Part shown: one piece after another, positions 1-7,427 of the stretch
Layout: every line of letters begins with the position of its first letter
How positions within the stretch are numbered: position 1 is the first letter of the stretch
Assembly (NCBI GenBank): GCA_002423495.1
Contig: DIWN01000044.1
Location: 1 to 64,000, forward strand
DNA: 64,000 nucleotides
Reading direction: 5' to 3'
Origin: Anaerolineaceae bacterium UBA6105
GTDB taxonomy: Bacteria; Chloroflexota; Anaerolineae; Anaerolineales; Anaerolineaceae
Program-made: the position numbers and the translations under genes
The notes under the pieces: generated by a model
What the model saw: the letters and a program-made list of their open reading frames with translations, nothing else
Told to the model about the DNA's origin: nothing
Databases searched by the model: none

Positions 1-142
1 TTTCCTGCAAGCTTTTGTAACCTGCAGCGGTGATGGCGCTGTAATGCACGAAGACATCCTTCGCACCCGACTCTGGGGTAATGAAACCAAAACCCTTTTC
101 ACTATTGAACCATTTGACGGTTCCGACTTGACGTTCTGACAT
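1..142 (-). CDS. Cold-shock protein, CspA family (3' end outside the window)
   Basis: The first 47 residues are visible. They form the start of a small OB-fold nucleic-acid chaperone that binds single-stranded RNA and DNA. Both RNA-binding motifs are present, RNP1 as KGFGFI and RNP2 as VFVHY, and the opening [13 protein letters not shown] is typical of the family. The ATG at 142 follows an AGAGAGGA ribosome-binding site. A strong promoter lies about 110 bases upstream, giving a leader of roughly 100 bases, as is common for cold-shock genes. The family is usually 65-70 residues, so about 20 residues lie beyond the edge. Confidence 0.93.
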   Translation of the reverse strand, partial: MSERQVGTVKWFNSEKGFGFITPESGAKDVFVHYSAITAAGYKSLQE

Positions 143-252
143 AATATATTTGATCCTCTCTGAATCGTTTAAAAAAGTTTGTTCGGTTTACTGGGGGTTT
201 GGATCCGGATGACTAGCATTTTGAAAAGCAAACTTCCATGTATAACCTAACT

Positions 253-280
253 ACTATAGCACATTTTGAGCCGTTGTCAA
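253..280 (-). promoter_or_regulatory. Sigma-A promoter of the cold-shock gene
   Basis: On the minus strand TTGACA (275-280) and TATAGT (253-258) are separated by 16 bases, a near-consensus housekeeping promoter. Transcription would start near 246 and give a leader of about 100 bases before the csp start codon. Confidence 0.8.
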
Positions 281-577
281 GTGCCTGCAAATGGTTGGTT
301 TGACATTATGTACAAGCTTCTGACAATTCAAAATAGCACTTGCTGATCCAGGAGTGAACCTAACCAAAACGCCTCTACGAGGCTGGGTTGTTGCTGGCGT
401 TGCAGCCGACGCTCAGTCTTAGCTTGTGGGCAGGTTTTGAAAGAGACCCACGGGCTCTTCGAAAATCGATCGTGACCAATGGTTACTCAATGTAATTCAT
501 CCACTTAAGCGCACATTTGCCAGGGGAATTATCGGGGTTAAACCTTCCATTCTCCTGTTTCTTGCCCATAAACTGGC
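281..577. other. Intergenic stretch with no recognised gene
   Basis: No open reading frame of note on either strand. A possible plus-strand promoter (TTGACA at 300-305, GACAAT at 322-327) points into it, and short inverted repeats occur, for example GAAAGAG/CTCTT around 438-460. No known RNA family was recognised and no U-tract terminator is present. Confidence 0.4.
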
Positions 578-596
578 TATAATTACCCCTAAGGAG
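578..596 (+). promoter_or_regulatory. Possible -10 box and ribosome-binding site of the reductase gene
   Basis: TATAAT at 578-583 is followed by AAGGAG at 591-596, eleven bases before the ATG at 608. No good -35 element is visible, so the promoter call is tentative. The ribosome-binding site supports the ATG at 608 over the one at 617. Confidence 0.35.
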
Positions 597-607
597 TACG
601 CTACGCT

Positions 608-1507
608 ATGACAAAGATGAGAATTGGTTACATTGGTCTTGGAACCATGGGCGCGCCCATGGCAATGAACATCCTCAAAGCAGGTTTCCCGCTAACAGTC
701 TTCAACCGCACACCCTCAAAAGCAGCTGAACTGATTGCAGCTGGCGCGCAATGGGCGGAAACTCCAGCAGCAGTTGCCAGCCACACAGAAATCGTTTTCA
801 CCAATCTATCGGATACCCCTGATGTGCTTCAAATTCTCTTTGGGGAGAACGGCGTGATCAATGGGGCTCACCCGGGGATGATCCTGGTGGATAACTCAAC
901 CATCAAGCCCTCAGCCAGCCGCGAGATTTTTCAGCGCTTCCAGGAGGTTGGGGTGAGCGCGCTGGACGCACCCGTGAGCGGCGGCGATATCGGCGCGAAA
1001 AATGGCACGCTTGCCATCATGGTTGGTGGCGAAGCTGAATCGCTTGAAAAGGTGATGCCGGTTTTTGAGGCGATCGGTAAGAAAATCACGCATGTGGGTG
1101 ATGCTGGCGCGGGGCAGGTGGCAAAGGCAGCTAATCAGATCATGGTAGCGGCGCAGATGGTGGCGGAGGCTGAACTGATGCTCTTCGCGCAGAAATCGGG
1201 CGTGGATGTCGCCAGGGTGATCGAAGCCATCAGGGGTGGGGCGGCGCAGTGTTGGACACTGGATGTAAAACCACAGCGGCTTCTGGCAGGAAACCGAACA
1301 CCTGGTTTCAAATCCAGTTTGCAGGCAAAAGACCTGAATATTGTGATGGACACCGCGCGTGATTACCAGGCGGTGCTGCCTGGGACCGCGCTCAACAGCC
1401 AGCTCTTCAATGGCATGGTGGCGCTCGGAGAAGGCGATCTGGATAATTCTGCGGTTATCCGCATGCTGGAACTGCTAAACGACACAGACTTGATAATTGC
1501 TGAATAA
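608..1507 (+). CDS. NAD(P)-dependent reductase, 3-hydroxyisobutyrate dehydrogenase family
   Basis: A 299-residue cytoplasmic dehydrogenase. The N-terminal Rossmann domain opens with GYIGLGTMGAPMA, the dinucleotide-binding signature, followed by an Asn-Arg-Thr stretch (FNRTPSK) suited to NADP. The substrate motif DAPVSGGDIGA lies near residues 119-129 and the catalytic lysine is in GAGQVAKAANQ near residue 171. The C-terminal half is the helical dimer domain. The family includes 3-hydroxyisobutyrate dehydrogenase, tartronate semialdehyde reductase and succinic semialdehyde reductases; the sequence alone does not settle the substrate. Length is normal. It stands upstream of, and in the same direction as, the phosphoglycerate mutase gene. 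Confidence 0.88.
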   Translation: MTKMRIGYIGLGTMGAPMAMNILKAGFPLTVFNRTPSKAAELIAAGAQWAETPAAVASHTEIVFTNLSDTPDVLQILFGENGVINGAHPGMILVDNSTIKPSASREIFQRFQEVGVSALDAPVSGGDIGAKNGTLAIMVGGEAESLEKVMPVFEAIGKKITHVGDAGAGQVAKAANQIMVAAQMVAEAELMLFAQKSGVDVARVIEAIRGGAAQCWTLDVKPQRLLAGNRTPGFKSSLQAKDLNIVMDTARDYQAVLPGTALNSQLFNGMVALGEGDLDNSAVIRMLELLNDTDLIIAE

Positions 1508-1587
1508 GACTGAGCGGATTTGACCAGGCATGCATATTTTGCGCGGGTTGATCCGATAAAACTGAAAAATAACCGGAGGAATAAAGC

Positions 1588-2799
1588 ATGAATTTCGAAT
1601 TTATCAAACCACTTTTGAAAGAAGACGCAAAGGGAAAAATTGTGATGCTCGTCATGGATGGCCTGGGTGGGTTGCCCCTCACGCCTGATGGCAAGACAGA
1701 GCTTGAGACCGCGCAGATCCCAAACATGGACGCGCTGGCTGCAAAATCTTCCCTTGGTCTGCATCATTCGGTGCCTTATGGCATCACTCCCGGCAGCGGG
1801 CAGGCGCACCTGGGGCTCTTTGGCTACGACCCGGTGAAGTATGAGATTGGGCGCGGAGTTTTGAGCGCACTGGGTGTGGACTTTGACCTGGGTCCAAACG
1901 ATGTGGCAGCCCGGGGCAACTTCTGCACTGTGGACGAAAATGGCGTTATCACTGATCGCCGGGCGGGACGCATCCCAACCGAGGTAGGCGAGCGGCTGTG
2001 CAATTTGCTGAAAGAAAAGGTTCAACTGCCCGGTGTTGAGCTCTTTTTGACGCCTGAGAAGGAATATCGTTTCGTCTTTGTTTTGCGTGCTGAAGGATTG
2101 AGCGGTGATGTCTCGGACACTGATCCACAGGCTGTCGGTAAGAAAGCTCATATTGCTACTGCGACCAGCCTTGAGGCGGAACACACAGCCGAACTGATCC
2201 GCGAATTTGTGCGACAGGGAAATGAGATTCTGAAAAATGAAAGCCCTGCCAACAGCTTCGTGATGCGCGGTTTTGCCGGAATGCCAGCCTGGCCAAAATT
2301 CCCGGACGTGTGGGGGATCAAGTCGCTTGCGATTGCGATGTACCCGATGTATCGCGGCGTTTCGAAGGTGGTTGGTATGACCGTGATGCCGCCAGCTGAG
2401 TCGATGTCTCATGAAATCAGCATGCTTGAGGAAAATTGGAACGATTACGATTTCTTCTTTGTGCACATCAAGAAAACTGACAGCTATGGTGAGGACGGCA
2501 ATTTTGACGCCAAAGTGCACATCATTGAAGAGGTGGATGCCCTCCTTCCGCGGATCCTGGCTTTGGACCCGGATGTGCTGATCATCACCGGTGACCATTC
2601 AACCCCTGCCAAACTGAAAGCGCATTCCTGGCATCCCATCCCAGCTTTACTGTATGCAAAGGATGCACGCCCGGATGGCATCACTAGTTTTGGCGAACGT
2701 GCCTGCCTCCAGGGCAGCCTGGGTACGCGTTTTGATGGGAACGAACTGATGCCACTCGCTCTGGCGCTCGCCGGAAGGCTGGAAAAGTACGGAGCATAG
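1588..2799 (+). CDS. apgM: 2,3-bisphosphoglycerate-independent phosphoglycerate mutase, archaeal type
   Basis: A 403-residue enzyme interconverting 3- and 2-phosphoglycerate in glycolysis and gluconeogenesis. It belongs to the alkaline phosphatase superfamily. The metal-binding MDGLGG is near residue 24, and the phosphoserine region TPGSGQAHLGLFGYDP near residues 67-82 matches the archaeal-type (ApgM) family, not the larger GpmI. The C-terminal metal ligands appear in ITGDHSTP. GGAGGA seven bases before the ATG sets the start. A strong terminator follows directly, so transcription ends before the radical SAM gene. Confidence 0.95.
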   Translation: MNFEFIKPLLKEDAKGKIVMLVMDGLGGLPLTPDGKTELETAQIPNMDALAAKSSLGLHHSVPYGITPGSGQAHLGLFGYDPVKYEIGRGVLSALGVDFDLGPNDVAARGNFCTVDENGVITDRRAGRIPTEVGERLCNLLKEKVQLPGVELFLTPEKEYRFVFVLRAEGLSGDVSDTDPQAVGKKAHIATATSLEAEHTAELIREFVRQGNEILKNESPANSFVMRGFAGMPAWPKFPDVWGIKSLAIAMYPMYRGVSKVVGMTVMPPAESMSHEISMLEENWNDYDFFFVHIKKTDSYGEDGNFDAKVHIIEEVDALLPRILALDPDVLIITGDHSTPAKLKAHSWHPIPALLYAKDARPDGITSFGERACLQGSLGTRFDGNELMPLALALAGRLEKYGA

Positions 2800-2810
2800 G
2801 ACGCACGCTA

Positions 2811-2841
2811 CCTGGTCTGCCAAAGCAGACCAGGTTTTTTT
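2811..2841 (+). terminator. Intrinsic terminator after apgM
   Basis: A perfect 10-base-pair stem (CCTGGTCTGC / GCAGACCAGG) with a four-base CAAA loop, followed by seven T residues. Confidence 0.95.
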
Positions 2842-2856
2842 ATCCTGGAGGTTGCG

Positions 2857-3867
2857 ATGTCAGACCAACTCGCGCTGTTGGTAAGCAAATTGGAAGACGG
2901 AAAAGTCCGTTGTGAGCTCTGCGCGCACAGGTGCGTGATCCGCCCTGGGCAAAGGGGTCTGTGCAAGGTGCGGGAAAACCGCGGGGGAGAGCTTTTTAGC
3001 CTGATTTATGGACGCCTGATTGCCTCCCACGTGGACCCGATTGAGAAAAAACCGCTCTATCACTTTATGCCTGGAAGTTTGAGCTTTTCAATTGCTTCTC
3101 CGGGGTGTAATTTTCGCTGCAAGTGGTGCCAAAACGAGGACATCGCACAGATCTCACCTTCGAATGAGCCGGGCAGATTGCCGTACACGCCTCCGGAGCG
3201 CGTGGTGGAAACGGCGCTTGCGACTGGCTGCCAAAGCATTGCCTTCACCTATACAGAACCTACGATTTCGTTCGAATACAACCTTGACGTCAGCCGATTA
3301 GCACACGAAGCAGGTTTGAAAACTGCTTACATCACCAACGGTTACATGACGCCGGAGATGCTGGAGCTGACGGTGCCAACACTGGATGCGGCTAACGTGG
3401 ACATCAAAGCATTTGATGATCGGATTCATCGAAAATACACCGCAGGGCACCTGCAGCCTGTTCTGGATTCTTGTGTTGCGCTTCTCAAGGCAGGGGTATG
3501 GCTGGAAGTGACTACGTTGGTAATACCGGGTGTAAATGATGATGAGGACCAATTGCAGGGTGTGGCGAAGTTTATCGCCACAAAACTCAGCCAGGATGTG
3601 CCCTGGCATATCAGCCGTTACTTTCCGCAGCCGCATTTCCACGAGATCCCTGCGACACCGGCCAAGACGATATTCCACGCGATGGATATTGGTCGTAAAG
3701 CTGGATTGAGGTATGTTTACGGCGGAAATCTGGCAGCTTCCACTGATACTAACTGCCCAAACTGCGGCGAACGCGTTATCCGGCGTATGGGATACGCGGA
3801 CGCAATTTTGAACTTAAACGAGGGCGCCTGCCCTAAATGTGGGTTTAGGATTGCAGGCGTCTGGTAG
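2857..3867 (+). CDS. amrS: AmmeMemoRadiSam system radical SAM enzyme
   Basis: A 336-residue radical SAM protein related to pyruvate formate-lyase activating enzyme. The N-terminal Cys motifs (CELCAHRC) resemble the AmrS signature. The [4Fe-4S]/SAM motif is CNFRCKWCQN near residues 85-94. The tail carries two CxxC pairs (CPNC and CPKC), which look like a metal or cluster site. In other genomes AmrS is linked to AMMECR1 and Memo proteins; neither is visible here. The biochemical role of the family is unsettled. GGAGG five bases upstream fixes the start. It converges on hutH with only 34 bases between them, where a weak AT-rich inverted repeat sits. Confidence 0.88.
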   Translation: MSDQLALLVSKLEDGKVRCELCAHRCVIRPGQRGLCKVRENRGGELFSLIYGRLIASHVDPIEKKPLYHFMPGSLSFSIASPGCNFRCKWCQNEDIAQISPSNEPGRLPYTPPERVVETALATGCQSIAFTYTEPTISFEYNLDVSRLAHEAGLKTAYITNGYMTPEMLELTVPTLDAANVDIKAFDDRIHRKYTAGHLQPVLDSCVALLKAGVWLEVTTLVIPGVNDDEDQLQGVAKFIATKLSQDVPWHISRYFPQPHFHEIPATPAKTIFHAMDIGRKAGLRYVYGGNLAASTDTNCPNCGERVIRRMGYADAILNLNEGACPKCGFRIAGVW

Positions 3868-3901
3868 ATCGATTTAATTAAACCGATTAATCTTTTGTTA
3901 T

Positions 3902-5425
3902 CTAAACAGTACAAAACCTGCCTTTTTTGACCAAATCAGCAAGAGCATCCATGTTTGGCTTGACATAAGCATCCTGTTCAAAGAATGGCACCACTTCTCG
4001 AATCGCGTGATAAGCCTTTGTTGTGCCCTGACCCAAACTCATGCCGGGGTGATCCTGCAGCCTGAAATCAATCGCCTGGGCGGCACTCATCAACTCGATG
4101 GCGATGACTGTGCGCACATTCTCAACAATCTGCTGGCAATGTAAAGCGGCATTAGCGCCCATGCTGACATGATCTTCCACGTTGCCTGAAGAGGGGATGG
4201 AATCCACGCTGTCCGGATGGGCGAGCGTTTTGTTTTCCGAGCACAGGGCTGCGGCAGTATATTGCAGGAGCATGAAGCCTGAGTTCAAGCCACCATGGGC
4301 AGCCAGGAAGGAAGGGTAATGCTCGGGGTGATTGTCTATCAGCTTGGCGATGCGGCGCTCGGATATGTTGCCGAGGTCGGTCATCGCGATCGAAAGGAAA
4401 TCAAGCGCAAGCGCAAGGGGTTCACCATGGAAGTTGCCGCCAGAAAGGATTGTTACCTCATCATGTTCGTCAAAGAAAAGCAGGGGGTTATCGGTAACGG
4501 CGTTAAGCTCAATATCAATGACCTTTTGCGCGTAGTTGATAGCACTATGCACGGCTCCATGCACTTGCGGTACGCAGCGCAGGGTGTAGGCATCCTGGAC
4601 GTTTTTCGAGTTGTCCGGGCGGGTCAGTTCACTGCCGGCCAGTAATTCAAGCAGGTTGGCAGCCGTTTCGGCTTGCATCGCCTGCGGACGGCTGGCGTGG
4701 ATCTGGGGGGAATAGGCGCGTAGAGTGCCATTTTGGGCTTCAAGCGAAAGTGCTGAAGCGCAGTTGGCAGACTTCAGAACGATTTGTGCTTCGTGGACCT
4801 GCAGAGCACCGATAGCTGTCATCATTGTGGTGCCGTTGGTAAGAGCAAGCCCTTCCTTGGCGCCCAATTTGACCTGTTTTAGATTGTTTTCCCGGAGGAT
4901 TTCCGCGGAAGGTCTAATCCGACCCTGAAAACGCACCTCGCCCTGCCCGATGAGCGGGAGCGCCATATGGGCAAGCGGAGCAAGGTCGCCACTGGCACCA
5001 AGAGACCCCTTCGAAGGGATTATCGGCAGGATGTTTTTGTTAAGCAAAGTGAGCATCAGCTGAAGGGTCTCAAGGCGGATGCCGGAATGCCCCTTGGCGA
5101 GGGTGTTGGCGCGGATGATCATCATCGCGCGCACAACTTCGGCTGGCAATTCCGGACCTGTACCGACGGCGTGGCTGAGGATGATATTTTCCTGCAGCTT
5201 CTCCACGTCCTCAGGCGGGATCAAACGATCCTTGAAAGCGCCAAAGCCGGTGGTGATACCGTAGGCAATACGCCCTTCGCTGACGAATTTGGCGACTGCA
5301 TCAGCTGCCCGCTGGATGCAGGGAATAGCTTCGGGGTCAAGAGTGACCTGAGTGTTGGGATTTCTCGCGGCTTCAACAAGCTGGGGGATGGTGAGTGAGC
5401 AACCGTTAAGCGCCAGATTTGCCAT
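3902..5425 (-). CDS. hutH: Histidine ammonia-lyase
   Basis: A 507-residue lyase that converts histidine to urocanate and ammonia, the first step of histidine degradation. The Ala-Ser-Gly triplet that cyclises into the MIO electrophile is at residues 144-146 (GSLGASGDLAPL). The catalytic tyrosine lies in YGITTGFG near residue 55 and the NFHGEP motif is present. Length is typical. AAAGGAGAG precedes the ATG. The other hut genes are not in the window. It follows the cyclophilin gene by 25 bases and probably shares its transcript. A related aminomutase is possible, but HutH fits best. Confidence 0.94.
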   Translation of the reverse strand: MANLALNGCSLTIPQLVEAARNPNTQVTLDPEAIPCIQRAADAVAKFVSEGRIAYGITTGFGAFKDRLIPPEDVEKLQENIILSHAVGTGPELPAEVVRAMMIIRANTLAKGHSGIRLETLQLMLTLLNKNILPIIPSKGSLGASGDLAPLAHMALPLIGQGEVRFQGRIRPSAEILRENNLKQVKLGAKEGLALTNGTTMMTAIGALQVHEAQIVLKSANCASALSLEAQNGTLRAYSPQIHASRPQAMQAETAANLLELLAGSELTRPDNSKNVQDAYTLRCVPQVHGAVHSAINYAQKVIDIELNAVTDNPLLFFDEHDEVTILSGGNFHGEPLALALDFLSIAMTDLGNISERRIAKLIDNHPEHYPSFLAAHGGLNSGFMLLQYTAAALCSENKTLAHPDSVDSIPSSGNVEDHVSMGANAALHCQQIVENVRTVIAIELMSAAQAIDFRLQDHPGMSLGQGTTKAYHAIREVVPFFEQDAYVKPNMDALADLVKKGRFCTV

Positions 5426-5450
5426 GAATTCTCTCCTTTTATTGTAGAAG

Positions 5451-5963
5451 TCAGGCTTCGATGATCTCGATCGTATGTAATTTCACAGCGGGCGAACCAA
5501 CGCGCATTGGGTCACGCTCGGGGATAGCGAAGAGGACATCGAGACCACTCGTGACCTCGCCAAAGATGGCGTGTTTACCGTCCAGCCAGGGGGTGGGAGC
5601 GTGGGTGATAAAGAATTGGGAGCCGTTGGTGTTGGGACCAGCATTTGCCATGGAGAGGATGCCGGGTTTGCTGTGTTTCAGCCCAGCGCCGAATTCATCT
5701 CGGAAGGAATAACCTGGTCCGCCGCGACCGGTGCCGGTGGGGTCGCCAGCCTGAGCCATGAAATCTTTGATAACACGGTGGAAAATGGTGTCGTCATAGT
5801 AGCCTTCACGGGCAAGGAAGACGAAGTTGTTGACTGTGTTGGGGGCTTTATCAGCAAAGAGGTTGACTTCAATATCGCCAAGGTCTGTCTTGAGGATGGC
5901 GGAGTATTTTTTGTGCAAGTCAAGCTTAAATTCAGGGGTTTTTGTCCATTGCTTTTGTGTCAT
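5451..5963 (-). CDS. Peptidyl-prolyl cis-trans isomerase, cyclophilin type
   Basis: A 170-residue single-domain cyclophilin that speeds proline isomerisation during protein folding. The conserved [19 protein letters not shown] block near residues 60-78 carries the catalytic Arg, with Phe and Gln of the active site in [23 protein letters not shown]. No signal peptide or membrane segment is seen, so it should be cytoplasmic. AAGGAGAA precedes the ATG. hutH follows on the same strand. Confidence 0.95.
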   Translation of the reverse strand: MTQKQWTKTPEFKLDLHKKYSAILKTDLGDIEVNLFADKAPNTVNNFVFLAREGYYDDTIFHRVIKDFMAQAGDPTGTGRGGPGYSFRDEFGAGLKHSKPGILSMANAGPNTNGSQFFITHAPTPWLDGKHAIFGEVTSGLDVLFAIPERDPMRVGSPAVKLHTIEIIEA

Positions 5964-6072
5964 TTTTATTCTCCTTAGGCTGATTTTATCAGAGGTTCGG
6001 TTAAAAGCCTATGAGTGGCGGCTAGCTCTTTTTGTGTAACTTTGTATTTGAAGTAATTCGCGAAAGAGGCAG

Positions 6073-6112
6073 TTATAAAAACAAGGCATGTTTTACTGAA
6101 CATGCCTTGTTT
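6073..6112 (-). terminator. Intrinsic terminator after the E1-E2 operon
   Basis: A 10-base-pair inverted repeat (ACAAGGCATG / CATGCCTTGT at 6081-6110) with a 10-base loop. On the minus strand it is followed by TTTTAT, placing it at the end of the transcript carrying the E2 gene. Confidence 0.88.
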
Positions 6113-6147
6113 ATTAGTTGTTGAGTTTGCAATTTTGATTGTAGAAC

Positions 6148-7419
6148 CTACTCCGACCAGTTCTCCAAGGCCTTCTTAACATCTGCCAGGAAGTTATCAC
6201 CACTTTCGCCGTCAATCGCGCGGTGGTCGAAAACGAGTGAGAGGTAAACCATCGGGCGGATGGCGATCGAATCGTTGCCGTTCTCATCGGTGATCACAAC
6301 CGCGCGCTTCTGCATGGCACCTGTACCAAGAATGCCCAGTTGGGGTTGGTTGATGATGGGCATGGCAAATAGCGATCCTGCCGTGCCGTGGTTGGTGAGC
6401 GTGAAGGTACCTCCACGAACATCATCAGGCGTAAGCTTTTTGCTGCGGGCGCGTTCAACCAGGTCGTTAACCTGGGAGGCAATACCTTTCAGAGAAAGAT
6501 TCTGGACCTGCTTGATGACCGGGACGATCAGCCCGCCTTCACCCAGCGCCACTGCCATGCCAATATTGACATCGCTGTAGGCGAAGATGCCTTCATCTGT
6601 CCAGGTGGCGTTAACGATTTTGTGCTCACTCAGCGCCTTAGCCATTGCCGCCACAAAATAGGCTGTCAGGGTCAGGTTAACCCCGTCGGCAGCAAATTTG
6701 GCTTTGTTTGCCTTGCGGTGAGCCAGCACACGGCTCATGTCCACTTCCATGACGGTTAAAACGTGTGGGGAGGTCAGGACTGAATCAACCATGCGGGCAG
6801 CGATCTGCTTGCGCGTGGAGGTGTGGGGGATGAGGGTGCCAGGAATGTCGGTGGGTACAGACGCTGCCTTGGCAGGTTGCGCAGGCTTTTCTTTCAGTTC
6901 CGGTTTGGGTTCCGGGGTTCGAGGCGCTTCTTTCTTCGGGCTGGCCAGGTAGGCTTCCACATCCTGCTTGGTGATGCGACCGCCTGAGCCTGTGCCCTGG
7001 ATCTGGTCAGGATCGAGCTGGTGCTCGTCAAACATTTTCCTGACTAACGGGGAAAGGAAGCTTGTTTTACTTGCTGTTTTTTCAGCCACAACCGGTTTTT
7101 CCTGCTCAACTACTTCAACCGAAGCTTCTTTAGCTTGCGGAACCTGTGCGGGTTCTTCTGCCTCTTCGTCTATGGACTCTCCAGGTTCGCCGATCAGTCC
7201 CATAATCTCACCAACGTTAACGGAATCACCCGCTGCCACATCGATGCGCAGCAGGGTGCCCGCAATCGGGCTGGGGAATTCTGTCACGACCTTGTCGGTT
7301 TCGAGTTCCACCACTGATTCAAATTCCTCCACAGTGTCTCCGACTTGTTTGAGCCAGGCAACCACTGTCAGTTCTTCCACACCTTCGCCCGGTCTTGGGG
7401 CGATTAATTTCGTAGCCAT
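6148..7419 (-). CDS. Dihydrolipoamide acyltransferase (E2) of a 2-oxoacid dehydrogenase complex
   Basis: A 423-residue E2 core subunit that moves the acyl group from the lipoyl arm to coenzyme A. Domains in order: one lipoyl domain with the modified lysine at about residue 43 (ETDKV), an Ala/Pro/Glu-rich linker, a peripheral-subunit-binding domain near 123-160 (SPLVRKMFDEHQLD...GTGSGGRITKQDV), a second flexible linker, and the acyltransferase domain ending in the catalytic HRAIDG near residue 399. Its AGGAGG ribosome-binding site overlaps the end of the E1 gene, so the two are coupled. Substrate could be pyruvate or a branched-chain oxoacid. No E3 gene is in view. Confidence 0.93.
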   Translation of the reverse strand: MATKLIAPRPGEGVEELTVVAWLKQVGDTVEEFESVVELETDKVVTEFPSPIAGTLLRIDVAAGDSVNVGEIMGLIGEPGESIDEEAEEPAQVPQAKEASVEVVEQEKPVVAEKTASKTSFLSPLVRKMFDEHQLDPDQIQGTGSGGRITKQDVEAYLASPKKEAPRTPEPKPELKEKPAQPAKAASVPTDIPGTLIPHTSTRKQIAARMVDSVLTSPHVLTVMEVDMSRVLAHRKANKAKFAADGVNLTLTAYFVAAMAKALSEHKIVNATWTDEGIFAYSDVNIGMAVALGEGGLIVPVIKQVQNLSLKGIASQVNDLVERARSKKLTPDDVRGGTFTLTNHGTAGSLFAMPIINQPQLGILGTGAMQKRAVVITDENGNDSIAIRPMVYLSLVFDHRAIDGESGDNFLADVKKALENWSE

Positions 7420-7427
7420 TGATCCTC

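Noticed and set aside
1363..2598. Long minus-strand open frame of 411 codons opposite apgM
   Set aside because: It lies antisense to a well-conserved enzyme gene, has no recognisable domain, and its composition is what a reversed coding sequence gives.
3868..3901. Terminator between amrS and hutH
   Set aside because: The inverted repeat is AT-rich with mismatches and no proper U-tract; too weak to list.
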